Below, one piece after another: positions 17,007-25,527 of a stretch of 64,000 nucleotides of DNA. The notes under the pieces were generated by a model. It was given only the letters and a program-made list of their open reading frames with translations. It was not told the origin of the DNA and made no database searches. Within the stretch, counting starts at the first letter, position 1, and every line of letters starts with the position of its first letter. Source of the DNA: Sandaracinaceae bacterium (lineage in GTDB: Bacteria; Myxococcota_A; Polyangia; Polyangiales; Sandaracinaceae). The translations under genes were made by a program, and so were the position numbers. Location of the stretch: assembly GCA_040218145.1 (NCBI GenBank), contig JAVJQK010000122.1, forward strand, positions 186,001 to 250,000, read 5' to 3'.

Positions 17007-18023
17007 TCAGCGCACCGCCACCACGAGCTTCCCGAAGTTCTTCCCCGACAGCATGCCGATGAAGGCCTCGGGCGCGCTCTCGAGGCCCTCGACGACGTCC
17101 TCGCGCACCTTCACCTCGCCGCTGAGCACCGCCGGCGCGACGTCCTTGGCGAACGCGCCGAACTGGTCGAAGTGATCGGCGATGATGAAGCCCTGCATCC
17201 GGATCTTCTTCCGCAGCAGCAGCCCGAGCAGCAGCGGCGTGCGGTCGGGCCCCTCGGGCAGCGACGTCGCGTTGTAGTGCGCGACGAGCCCGCAGAGCGG
17301 CACGCGCGCGTGCGGGTTGAGGAGCGGCATCACCGCCTCGAGCACCTTGCCGCCGACGTTCTCGAAGTAGACGTCGATGCCGTCGGGGCACGCCTCGCCG
17401 AGCGCCGCCGCGAAGCCCTCCGAGCGATGATCGACGCAGACATCGAACCCGAGCTCGTCCACCGCGTAGGCGCACTTCTCCGGCCCGCCCGCGACGCCGA
17501 CCGTGCGCAGCCCAGCCCGCTTGGCGAGCTGACCGACCATCGAGCCCACCGGCCCGGTGGCCGCGGCGACGACGAGGGTCTCGCCCTCCTTCGGCTCCCC
17601 GATCCGGTTCAGCCCCCACCACGCGGTGAACCCCGGCATGCCGAGCGCGCCGAGCGCGAGCGACAGGCGATCCTCGGGGAGCTCCAGCTTGCGCAGCCCC
17701 TCCCCGTTCGAGACCGCGTAGGTCTGCCAACCGCTCATCGCGAGCACGTGATCGCCCGCCTGGAAGTCGGGGTGGCGGCTCTCCTCCACGACGCTGACCG
17801 TCCCGCCGACCATCACCCCGCCTACCGGAACGGGCTCCGCGTACGACGGCGCGTCGCTCATGCGGCCGCGCATGTACGGGTCGAGGGAGAGATAGCGAGT
17901 CCGGAGCAACAGCTCTCCCTCACCGGGGCTCGGCTTGGGGCCGCGACGGACGTCGAAGTCGCCGGTGCTCGGAGCGCCCTTGGGGCGGGACGCGAGGCAG
18001 ATCTGGAGGTTCTCGTCACTCAT
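17007..18023 (-). CDS. Zinc-independent medium-chain reductase, CurA/leukotriene B4 dehydrogenase family (338 aa)
   Basis: Cytosolic NADP-dependent oxidoreductase of about normal family length. The N-terminal catalytic domain includes YLSLDPYMRGRM near 47-58, a signature of CurA/PTGR-type enzymes. The nucleotide-binding motif AAATGPVGSMVGQLAK lies near 155-170, and GFDVCVDHRSE precedes DVYFENVGG near 220, also characteristic. There are no structural or catalytic zinc-ligand clusters. Family members reduce the double bond of alpha,beta-unsaturated aldehydes and ketones. Its stop lies 5 bases from the stop of the convergent FG-GAP gene. The substrate cannot be predicted. Confidence 0.9.
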   Translation of the reverse strand: MSDENLQICLASRPKGAPSTGDFDVRRGPKPSPGEGELLLRTRYLSLDPYMRGRMSDAPSYAEPVPVGGVMVGGTVSVVEESRHPDFQAGDHVLAMSGWQTYAVSNGEGLRKLELPEDRLSLALGALGMPGFTAWWGLNRIGEPKEGETLVVAAATGPVGSMVGQLAKRAGLRTVGVAGGPEKCAYAVDELGFDVCVDHRSEGFAAALGEACPDGIDVYFENVGGKVLEAVMPLLNPHARVPLCGLVAHYNATSLPEGPDRTPLLLGLLLRKKIRMQGFIIADHFDQFGAFAKDVAPAVLSGEVKVREDVVEGLESAPEAFIGMLSGKNFGKLVVAVR

Positions 18024-18084
18024 GGGCCTCGGTGTCGGTCAGCGCGCACGAAACGTCAATGCCGGGGCAAACCGAGGGCGACCC

Positions 18085-18759
18085 TCAGCGATGGCTGGTG
18101 GCGAGCGGACCGGCCGCGACCTCCGCCGGATCGAGCGATCCGTCACCGTCTGTGTCCTCGAAGAGATCGACCGAGCGGAGCAAGGCGCCGTCCAGCCCGG
18201 CGTCGTCCGGACCGATCCGGATCACCCCGTCCGGGTCGGGGACGGCCGCCTCGAGACCGACGAGCCAGGCCGCCACGTCGAAGGTCAGGAGCACCGACTG
18301 CGCCTCCGAGAGGACGAGCGGGCCCATGCTCTCGAGATCGACCCCGTGGTCCATCGCCACCTGCGCGGTGAACGGCGCACCGTCCGCGCGCACGCCGCGC
18401 GCGAAGAGCACGAGGCCCGCCAGCTCCGGCGGCCCTTCCGTCGCCTGCGCGAGACCGACATGGAGGCCGCAACCCTCCGCCGCGTCGAGCGTGCCCAGCT
18501 CCCCCCGCACGAGGTCGATCACGCGGGGCTCGGCGATGGGCGCCGCTCGCAGTCGGTCGCACGCGACGCCCTCACGGACACGGATCGGCCCGAGGGAGAT
18601 CCACGCCGCCTCGACGCGCGTGCCGTCCCCCTCTCCGATGCTGATCGACGGATCGCTGGACCGCGCGGTGAGGGCCGCCGGAGCCGCCGGCGGGTTGCCC
18701 GTCTCGGTGCCCAGGCACCCGGGAAGCACGAGCAGGAAGCAGAGCCACGCACGTCTCAT
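18085..18759 (-). CDS. GTETGNP-type lipoprotein (224 aa)
   Basis: The signal peptide ends LVLPGC, giving the mature start CLGTETGNPP, a leader common in myxobacterial lipoproteins. The middle part (AAWISLGPIRV, then IDLVRGELGTL and VLLTFDVAAWLVG near 160) follows the same plan as the lipoproteins at 10044 and 31723. An EF-hand-like loop, DTDGDGSLDP, lies near 205. The ATG overlaps the stop of the TIGR02147 gene (ATGA), so it is the last gene of that four-gene operon. The function is unknown; calcium binding is only suggested by the loop. Confidence 0.75.
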   Translation of the reverse strand: MRRAWLCFLLVLPGCLGTETGNPPAAPAALTARSSDPSISIGEGDGTRVEAAWISLGPIRVREGVACDRLRAAPIAEPRVIDLVRGELGTLDAAEGCGLHVGLAQATEGPPELAGLVLFARGVRADGAPFTAQVAMDHGVDLESMGPLVLSEAQSVLLTFDVAAWLVGLEAAVPDPDGVIRIGPDDAGLDGALLRSVDLFEDTDGDGSLDPAEVAAGPLATSHR

Positions 18760-19610
18760 CGATCACTCTCCTGGTCCGGTCGCGACGAGAGAGGAAACAC
18801 CTGAAAGTTGATCTGCACCACTTGCTCCGGTTCGTCCTCGAGCGCCGACAGCTCGAGGAGCTCGCGACGAAAGCGCTGGATCCGCTCCTTGAGGCGCGCG
18901 AGGCCGTCGACGCCGAGGCAGAGCGTCAACGACGAGATGTCGCGCTCGCCGCCACGGAACAAGTCGATGGACTCCGAGGCGCGCTCGAGCATCGCGCGAT
19001 GGTAGCGGACCACGTGCACGCCCGAAGCCTCCGACCCGGTGGAGACGAGCGGATCCGATTGCACGACGTGCCCCTCGTCATCCCGACCGAGGAGCCCGAG
19101 CTCGAGCAGGATCGCGAGCCCCTTCTTCGCCTCGCGTTTGCTGATCTTCGGTCGGAGCCTCGACGCGATCCAGGCTGGGTCTTCGTCGAAGTCGCGTCGC
19201 GCCGCCAGCTCGCGGATGGCCGGCAGGTACCACTTGGAGTGGTAGGCGTCTTGCGCGACGTCGAGCGCCTGCGCGCTCCGATAGCGACGGAACCCGGTGA
19301 TCTTCTGGTAGCAGGCCTCGCGCTCGGCGTTCGTGCCGGCCTGCCCGAAGGTCACGAGGTCGACGAAGAACTCGCGCTCCTCGTCGTCCAGCCCACACGC
19401 GCGGCCGAAGCGCTCGGCCATCGGGACGGTCAGGTTGCGCTCGCCGTCGATGACGAGCTTCAAGTAGTTCGGCGAGCGAAGCTTCGCGCTGCGGCTGAAG
19501 GCGCGGTACGAGAAGCCTCGTCCACGCGCCTTCTGCTCGAGATAGTAGTCGCGCAGGTAGGCCCGATAGTCGAGGTACGCGAAGACGTCGATCTGGCTGC
19601 GCTTCGCCAT
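18756..19610 (-). CDS. TIGR02147-family putative regulator (284 aa)
   Basis: Starts MAKRSQIDVFAYLDYRAYLRDYY, then FSYRAFSRSAKLRSPNYLKLVIDGERN, an N-terminal Cro-like helix-turn-helix region. The rest, including LGLLGRDDEGHV near 195 and GERDISSLTLCLG near 235, matches the layout of TIGR02147 proteins, which are abundant in Fibrobacteres and Myxococcota and usually encoded beside lipoproteins. The ATG at 19610 is 4 bases from the previous gene's stop, and the last bases overlap the next start. It is likely to control or be co-expressed with this surface-protein operon; no target has been described for this copy. Confidence 0.8.
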   Translation of the reverse strand: MAKRSQIDVFAYLDYRAYLRDYYLEQKARGRGFSYRAFSRSAKLRSPNYLKLVIDGERNLTVPMAERFGRACGLDDEEREFFVDLVTFGQAGTNAEREACYQKITGFRRYRSAQALDVAQDAYHSKWYLPAIRELAARRDFDEDPAWIASRLRPKISKREAKKGLAILLELGLLGRDDEGHVVQSDPLVSTGSEASGVHVVRYHRAMLERASESIDLFRGGERDISSLTLCLGVDGLARLKERIQRFRRELLELSALEDEPEQVVQINFQVFPLSSRPDQESDR

Positions 19611-19614
19611 GGGC

Positions 19615-22062
19615 TCAGCGGCGCCTCCAGGCCCAGAGCGCCAGCACCCAGAGCGACCAGGCGATCGGACGAGCGCCGCCCGAGGCCGAGCAGCCGCCCC
19701 GCGCGGGCACGCGGTCATCGTCGCCTCCCCCCCCGTCGACGCCCGCCGCCGCGTCGTCGCCCGGCGGTCCCGCATCGGGCGGCCCGCAAGAGGTCTCGCA
19801 GGGAGCGACCTGGATCTCGACCGTCGCCGTGCCGCTCGCGCCAGTGTGATCGATGGCTCGAACGGTGGCCGTGTAGCGCCCCTCGGTCGCGTACCGATGT
19901 CGCGCGCGCCGACCGATGGCGGTGGCGCCGTCCCCGAAGTCCCACTCCCAGCGGAGGACCTCCCCACCGGCCGACCCGGACGCCTCGAGCGCGACGTCCA
20001 GGGGCGCGGCGCCCGAAGCCGCAGATCCGCTGGCCGAGAGAGAGGGCGCCGCTCCGGGCTCGACGACCACGGCGAAGGTGCGGCGCGATTCGGCGACGTT
20101 GCCCGCCGCGTCCGCCACGCGCGCGACGAGCTCGACCGGTCCGACCGGGAGCCCCGACACCCACGCGATCGTCACGTCACCCTGACGGACCAACGCGCGC
20201 TCCGCGAGGTTGGTCCCCGCCGGCGCGCCCGCCGCGTCCACGTCGAGCGTCAGCGAGAGCGAGGCGGCGTCGATCCCGCTCGCGTCGGCGTGCGTGACCA
20301 CCAGGCGGACCGAGGAGGCCCAGGACTCGGTCGTCGGTGAGACGATCTGGAGCCGTGGGGCTCGCTCGTCCGCGCCGCTCGGCGCCGAGACCTGCCCCGA
20401 CACCTCGCCGCTCGGTGCGCTCTGCGCGTTCTCGGGGCCCACGTGCGACACGGAGTAGAAGTACCGGACCCCCGGCTCGATGTCCTCGTCGCGAAACTGG
20501 ACGCGCCCGTCGCGCCAGCTCACCGCGTCGTCCAGCAGCGCGGACGCGGACCGCCCGCCGAGCGGCGCGCTGAAGCCCTCGTCTTCGAATGCGGTCAGCC
20601 CGACCACGCGCAGACGCTCTCGATCCCGCCGCTCGCGCCCCGCGGCGAGGGACCGATGGACGATGTAGTGCCGCGCCGTGGCGGCGAACGGCGGGGGCGA
20701 CCAGCTGAGCGTGATCGCGCCACCCTCCGCCCCCTCGACCCGGACGTCCCTGGGTACGTCGGCGGGCAGGCCGCTCGGGTCTCGCCAGGTGTTCTCGAGG
20801 TGCGTGACCTGCCCGCCGCCGATGCCGACCCAGACGTCGTAGGTCCCGTCTCCGTTCAGATCCGCGACGTCCGTGTCGGCGCCCACGCTGCTCGGCCGCC
20901 CGGCGCCGAACGCCGGCACCCCCTCGCGGGACCACGTGAAGACGCCGTCGCCGTCGTTGAGGTAGAGCTGGAAGTTGAGCGGCGGTCCCGCGAGGTCGGT
21001 GAAGGCGAGGAAGTCGAGGTCACCGTCGTAGTCGACGTCGAGCAGCTTCCCGTTCGCGCCCACCAGGCGCCCGGTCACGCCTCCCGCCGCGACGAAACGT
21101 GAGCCGGCCTCCTCCGTGAACCCGCCAGACCCGTCGTTGACGAACGCGAGGTGCCCCACCACGGACGAGCTCCCCACGTAGTCGTCCGTCGCCATGATCG
21201 CGTCGAGATCGCCGTCCCCGTCGATGTCGCCGAGCGACAAGGTCTGGGCGAAGCCCGAGGTGACGCGGAAGCGCCCGGCCACGTCGACCTCGCGCCGCGT
21301 GAAGCTGCCTGCGCCGTCGTTGGAGAAGATCCAGAGCTGGCCCGCCTCTCGGCTGACCGCCAGCACGTCGAAGTCGCCGTCGCCGTCCACGTCGCCGCTC
21401 GCGAGCCCGATGATCTGGCGCGCGCCGATGTCGAGTCCGCGCGCGGCGGTCTCGTCCGTCAGCTCGCCGCGGCCGTCGTTCACGAAGACGGTGAAGTCGG
21501 CTGGACCGCCCGCGAACCAGCAGGCGACGAGCAGGTCGGCGTCGCCGTCGCGCTCGAGGTCGGTCGTGACGATCTGCACCGCGCTCGCGCTCAGGCGCTG
21601 CGTGACCGTGAAGCGTCCGCCCCGGTTCATCTGTACGACGAAGGGCTCGCCGTTGCCGCCTTGCACCACGTCGAGGTCCCCGTCGCCGTCCAGGTCCACC
21701 CACTGCACCGCGTCGTTGCCGATGCGGGCCTCGTCGCCGAACGCGTATCCCGTCAGGCTCGGCCGACTGTTCGGGCGGGTGGTGGCGTCACGCTGACTGG
21801 AGACGGGCACGAAAATGCCATCGCCGGCGTTCCACAGCAGCCCGTAGCGGGAGATGATCGCGCGGTCGATGCGACCGTCCCCGTCGAAGTCTCCGAAGTC
21901 ACCGTCGTAGTAGTTCTCGTTCGATCCCGCGGCGCCCTCGAAGTCGTAGCGCGTCACCTCGCGCTCTGCCGAGACGTCCACGAAGCCCCCCCACTGCGCG
22001 CGCGCCCAGCTGGGCACCGCCACCATCGAGGCCACCAGGGCGCACGTGCTCCAGCGGATCAT
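19615..22062 (-). CDS. FG-GAP/PKD surface protein with sorting tail (815 aa)
   Basis: Signal peptide MIRWSTCALVASMVAVPSWARAQ. Residues about 45-420 are FG-GAP repeats (DFGDFDGDGRIDRA, DLDGDGDLDVV, DIDGDGDLDAI, DLNGDGTYDVWVG), consistent with a beta-propeller. A fibronectin III-like part follows (about 430-540), then a PKD domain near 680-775 with WEWDFGDG. The C terminus has GGCSASGG, a hydrophobic helix and AWRRR, a MYXO-CTERM-like signal. The start overlaps the upstream lipoprotein stop (ATGA). The partner or substrate is unknown; display on the surface is inferred from the tail. Confidence 0.85.
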   Translation of the reverse strand: MIRWSTCALVASMVAVPSWARAQWGGFVDVSAEREVTRYDFEGAAGSNENYYDGDFGDFDGDGRIDRAIISRYGLLWNAGDGIFVPVSSQRDATTRPNSRPSLTGYAFGDEARIGNDAVQWVDLDGDGDLDVVQGGNGEPFVVQMNRGGRFTVTQRLSASAVQIVTTDLERDGDADLLVACWFAGGPADFTVFVNDGRGELTDETAARGLDIGARQIIGLASGDVDGDGDFDVLAVSREAGQLWIFSNDGAGSFTRREVDVAGRFRVTSGFAQTLSLGDIDGDGDLDAIMATDDYVGSSSVVGHLAFVNDGSGGFTEEAGSRFVAAGGVTGRLVGANGKLLDVDYDGDLDFLAFTDLAGPPLNFQLYLNDGDGVFTWSREGVPAFGAGRPSSVGADTDVADLNGDGTYDVWVGIGGGQVTHLENTWRDPSGLPADVPRDVRVEGAEGGAITLSWSPPPFAATARHYIVHRSLAAGRERRDRERLRVVGLTAFEDEGFSAPLGGRSASALLDDAVSWRDGRVQFRDEDIEPGVRYFYSVSHVGPENAQSAPSGEVSGQVSAPSGADERAPRLQIVSPTTESWASSVRLVVTHADASGIDAASLSLTLDVDAAGAPAGTNLAERALVRQGDVTIAWVSGLPVGPVELVARVADAAGNVAESRRTFAVVVEPGAAPSLSASGSAASGAAPLDVALEASGSAGGEVLRWEWDFGDGATAIGRRARHRYATEGRYTATVRAIDHTGASGTATVEIQVAPCETSCGPPDAGPPGDDAAAGVDGGGGDDDRVPARGGCSASGGARPIAWSLWVLALWAWRRR

Positions 22063-22604
22063 TCGCAGACCACGTCGACGCCGCAGCAGGAGGCGGCGAT
22101 CTCGGCCGGGAAGCACGCGTCGGGGTCGGCGCAGTAGCAGTCCCCGGCCTCGCAGTAGCGGCGCGTCCCATCGAGCAACGGGTGCGTCCCGGTACAGATC
22201 ACACCGCCTCCATCCGCGGCGCCGGCGTCCGCGTCGCCGCAGGTCACCGCCACCTCGCAGCAGGCCTCGGCGATCTCCTCGGGGAAGCAGTTGTCCGGGT
22301 CCGCGCAGAAGCAGTCTCCCGGCTCGCAGTAGCGGCGGGCGCCATCGAGCAGCGGGTGGGTTCCGGTGCAGATGGGAGCCGCGTCGACGGGGGCGCTGGC
22401 GTCGTCCGCGACGCCGGCGTCTTCGGTGATCCCCGCGTCCATCTCGGAGCCGCCACCGCCCGCGTCGTCGCCCGGCGCCATGCCGCCATCGTCCCGATAG
22501 CAGAAGCCTTCGCGCTCGACGGGGTAGTCCGGCGGACAGCTCTCCGCGTCACACCCCACCACCAGTCCCAGCGCCATCAATCCACCCATCCAAGCTGCAC
22601 GCAT
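22059..22604 (-). CDS. Cys-rich lipoprotein with two tandem 50-residue repeats (181 aa)
   Basis: A strong ribosome site (GGAGGTGA) sits 5 bases before the ATG at 22604. The lipoprotein signal ends LVVGC (C17). After an Asp/Ala-rich linker there are two near-identical repeats of about 46 residues: ICTGTHPLLDGARRYCEPG near 92 and ICTGTHPLLDGTRRYCEAG near 138. Each has eight cysteines, ending in ACCEVAVTCG or SCCGVDVVCE. The high repeat identity suggests recent duplication. It is the first gene of the operon that continues with the FG-GAP/PKD protein. The module was not recognised as a named family. Confidence 0.75.
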   Translation of the reverse strand: MRAAWMGGLMALGLVVGCDAESCPPDYPVEREGFCYRDDGGMAPGDDAGGGGSEMDAGITEDAGVADDASAPVDAAPICTGTHPLLDGARRYCEPGDCFCADPDNCFPEEIAEACCEVAVTCGDADAGAADGGGVICTGTHPLLDGTRRYCEAGDCYCADPDACFPAEIAASCCGVDVVCE

Positions 22605-22664
22605 CTGCTCACCTCCGGAGCTCCACACTGCCCGAGGCGAGCGCATCGGCCAAGCCACCCAGGA

Positions 22665-22755
22665 GAGTTTGCGTATACGTCCGTATACAGAATATGCGCG
22701 GATTGGCGCACGACGGGGCTCACTTGGCCCACTATCAGAGCGATGCGAGTATACA
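22665..22755. promoter_or_regulatory. Divergent promoter region with three GTATAC copies
   Basis: In the 138-base gap between the divergent genes at 22604 and 22743, GTATAC occurs at 22673-22678 and 22683-22688 (one helical turn apart). A third copy at 22749-22754 lies inside the first codons of the cytochrome gene. Such spacing suggests a binding site for a regulator. Confidence 0.35.
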
Positions 22756-24974
22756 TCGTCGCGCTCGCGCTCCTCGTCCCCGTGGAGGCCTCGGCCCAGA
22801 ACCTCCCGCCGGTCGCGCGGCTCTCCGCCAGCGTCGACGAGCCGCTCGTGGGCGAGGTGGTGACCTTCTCCGCCGCGGGCTCGTTCGACCCGGACGAGAG
22901 CCCCTCTCCGCTCGCCGCGCGCTGGGAGTTCGACGACGGCCAGAGCGCGGACGGTCTCGAGGTCAGCCACGCGTTCCTCGCCGCGGGCGCCTACCGCGTG
23001 CGGGTGACGGTAGACGACGGGGAGGCGCGCGCCGAGGCGGGGCTGACCGTGTTCGTGCTCGCTCCGCCCACCACGCGGTCGGTGAGCGCGGGGGCGATCG
23101 CGTGGCACGACGGTCGCGTGTTCGTGGCCGACCCGATCGGCGGCGCGGTCTGGGCGCTCGAGCCGGAGTCGGGGGAGCTGTCCCGTCGTGACGTGTGCGA
23201 GCGCCCCACTCACGTGGCCGCGCACACATCCCCCGAGGGCTCTCGCGTGTTGGTGGCGTGCGAGGGCGGGCTGCTCTCCCTCGACGGCGAGGTCGTGATC
23301 TCGGCGCGCGGGGGAGTCCGCAGCGTCGCGTCCAGCGGGGTGCACACCCTCGCGGCCACGGCGAGCGGAGCGCTCGTCCTGCTGGACGCCACACTCTCGG
23401 AGCGAGCGCGGCTGTCGGTCGGAGACGTGGACGCGATCGCCATCGCCGGAGACCGCGCCTGGGCGGCCGTCTTCCTCACGCGGGCCCCGGAGATGGCGGC
23501 GCGGATCGTGGAGATCGATCTCGGGCTCGGGGAGTTGGTGGCCACCCACCGCTTGGACCGCGACCGGAGCGACGACACCCCCAGCTCGGGCGGCGGCGTG
23601 GTGAATCTGCTCTCCGCCCTCGCGGTGACGCCCAGCGGCGACACCCTCTGGGTCGGCGCGACCAAGTCCAACACGGGGCGGGGCGAGTGGCTCGACGGTC
23701 GCCCACTGACTCCGGAGAACCGCACCCGAGGCCTGCTGGCGCCGCTCACCCTCCCCGGAGGTCGAGACGCGGCCGAGCTTCGCATCGACACCAACGACGC
23801 CGGCCGCGTCAGCGCGCTGGCGCTGACCGAACGAGGGCGGTTCGCGTTCGCGCTCCACCCGGGCATCGGCGCGCTCTCGGTCTACGATCTCGCGGCGGCG
23901 ACCCTCTATCGGGGCGGCGACCCCGGGGCCACGGTGCCGTTCGAGGCGAGGCTCGAGCTGGGCGACACGCCGGACGCGATCCTGTTGCGGGGGGAGAGGC
24001 TCTTCGTGAGGCTCCGTGAGGCGCTCGCGATCGTGGTGGTCGACGTGTCGACCCCGTCCCGACCCGCCGTCGCTGGGCGCTTCGGCTACGGCCCCGACCC
24101 GCGCCCGGCGGACGTCGCGTGGGGGGCGCGTCTGTTCGCCTCCAGCCGCCCCCCGGTCCACTCGCGAGGTGGCTACATCGCGTGCACCGGCTGTCACCCC
24201 GGCGGCGGTCACGACGGCCGGACGTGGGACTTCACGCAATCGGGCGAGGGGCTCCGGAACACGATCGATCTGCGCGGCCGCGGGGGCTTGCTCGACGGTC
24301 CGCTGCACTGGACAGCCAACTTCGACGAGGTCCAGGACTTCGAGAACGACATCGTGCACGGGTTCGGCGGCGCCGGGCTCGCGGCCGACGGCCTCCCGCC
24401 CCACCCGCCCGACGGACCGCCGAACGCGGGTCGCAGTGAGGCGCTGGACGCGCTCGCCGCCTACGTGTCCAGCCTCGACGTGGCCCCGGTCAGCCCCTTC
24501 GAGTCGGACGACGCCGTGGCACGAGGGAGAGCCGTCTTCTTCGATCCGGAGGTCGGGTGCGCGCGCTGTCACGCCGGGGCGCGGTTCACCGACTCGAGCT
24601 TCGACGCCCCCATACGTCACGACGTGGGCACCCTGCGGCCCTCCAGCGGCGCGCGGCTCGGGGCTCCGCTCGACGGGCTGGACACCCCCTCTCTGATAGG
24701 CGTCTGGGCGAGCGCACCGTACCTGCACGATGGGCGCGCAGAGAGCCTGCTCGCGGTGTTGACGACGCACAACGAGAGCGATCGTCACGGCGCGACCTCA
24801 CACCTCGAGCCCGCGGCGCTCGCGGACCTGGTCGCGTTCCTGCGAAGCCTGGACGAGCCAGCGGCCGGGATCGCGGGGACGTGCGGCGTCTCCCGAACGG
24901 CGCGCGGCTCGTCGTTGCTCGCGCCGCTGCTGCTGTGCGCTCTGCTGGCGCTCAGACCTTGCCGCGCTCGATGA
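22743..24974 (+). CDS. PKD-domain protein with MauG-like diheme cytochrome region (743 aa)
   Basis: A signal peptide (MRVYIVALALLVPVEASA) is followed by a PKD domain (about 20-105, with WEFDDG), then a WD40/YVTN-like propeller at about 110-470. The C-terminal third is MauG/cytochrome-c-peroxidase-like, with CTGCH near 482, CARCH near 606, and TPSLIGVWASAPYLHDGRAE near 650. It ends in a hydrophobic tail with Arg residues after GTCG, possibly a sorting signal. The last 23 bases overlap the convergent response-regulator gene. The haem pair suggests oxidation or peroxide chemistry in the envelope; the substrate is unknown. Confidence 0.8.
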   Translation: MRVYIVALALLVPVEASAQNLPPVARLSASVDEPLVGEVVTFSAAGSFDPDESPSPLAARWEFDDGQSADGLEVSHAFLAAGAYRVRVTVDDGEARAEAGLTVFVLAPPTTRSVSAGAIAWHDGRVFVADPIGGAVWALEPESGELSRRDVCERPTHVAAHTSPEGSRVLVACEGGLLSLDGEVVISARGGVRSVASSGVHTLAATASGALVLLDATLSERARLSVGDVDAIAIAGDRAWAAVFLTRAPEMAARIVEIDLGLGELVATHRLDRDRSDDTPSSGGGVVNLLSALAVTPSGDTLWVGATKSNTGRGEWLDGRPLTPENRTRGLLAPLTLPGGRDAAELRIDTNDAGRVSALALTERGRFAFALHPGIGALSVYDLAAATLYRGGDPGATVPFEARLELGDTPDAILLRGERLFVRLREALAIVVVDVSTPSRPAVAGRFGYGPDPRPADVAWGARLFASSRPPVHSRGGYIACTGCHPGGGHDGRTWDFTQSGEGLRNTIDLRGRGGLLDGPLHWTANFDEVQDFENDIVHGFGGAGLAADGLPPHPPDGPPNAGRSEALDALAAYVSSLDVAPVSPFESDDAVARGRAVFFDPEVGCARCHAGARFTDSSFDAPIRHDVGTLRPSSGARLGAPLDGLDTPSLIGVWASAPYLHDGRAESLLAVLTTHNESDRHGATSHLEPAALADLVAFLRSLDEPAAGIAGTCGVSRTARGSSLLAPLLLCALLALRPCRAR

Positions 24975-25527
24975 TCTTCGAGAGGTGCTGACGGCTGATG
25001 CCGAGCAGGCTCGCCGCGTGCGACTTGGTGTGCTGGGTGCGGGCGAGGGCCTCGTTGACCATCGAGCGCCGGACGGCGTCGAGCACCTCGGGCATGGGGC
25101 GGACGCCCACGCTGCGCCGGATGATCGCCTCGAGCTCCACCGGGCGCGGCGGCTCGAGCTGCGCGAGCGCGTCGCGGAGGTGCTCGATGGTGAAGGGCTT
25201 CTGCAGGAGCTGCGCGACCCCGGCCCGCCCGAGCATGAGCCCGTCCTCCGGAGACGCCGCGCCGGTCACGGCGACGACCGGGGGGACCGGGTGCAGGGTC
25301 GCGGCCGCGCGGGCCAGCTCGACGCCGTTTCGCTCCCCCAGGTGGACGTCGATCACGAGCAGATCCACCCCGCCATCACGCAGGACCGAGAGCCCCTCGT
25401 CACAGGTGGAGGCCGACACGACCTCTCCCGCGAAACGCGCGAGCATACGTGCGAGCAGCCGCAGAACATGCGGGTCGTCGTCGACTGCCAGGACTCTTCC
25501 GAAATGCAGGTCGTTCGCCCCGTCCAC
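24952..25527 (-). CDS. Response regulator with Fis-type helix-turn-helix, PrrA/RegA-like (191 aa)
   Basis: GTG start at 25527, with a weak ribosome site. The receiver has the acidic pocket D16-D18, the phosphorylation site D60 (LVIDVHLG), T88 and K110. A short linker leads to a Fis-like HTH (VNEALARTQHTKSHAASLL, then GISRQHLSKII). This two-domain form is the ActR/PrrA/RegA type, which acts with a redox-linked sensor kinase. No kinase lies beside it, so it is an orphan. It overlaps tail-to-tail with the cytochrome gene, which hints at, but does not show, a redox theme. Confidence 0.88.
   Translation of the reverse strand: MDGANDLHFGRVLAVDDDPHVLRLLARMLARFAGEVVSASTCDEGLSVLRDGGVDLLVIDVHLGERNGVELARAAATLHPVPPVVAVTGAASPEDGLMLGRAGVAQLLQKPFTIEHLRDALAQLEPPRPVELEAIIRRSVGVRPMPEVLDAVRRSMVNEALARTQHTKSHAASLLGISRQHLSKIIERGKV

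Noticed and set aside
24517-24535. TGGCAC at 24517, checked as a sigma-54 promoter.
   Set aside because: It lies inside a coding region and no TTGC follows at the right spacing.
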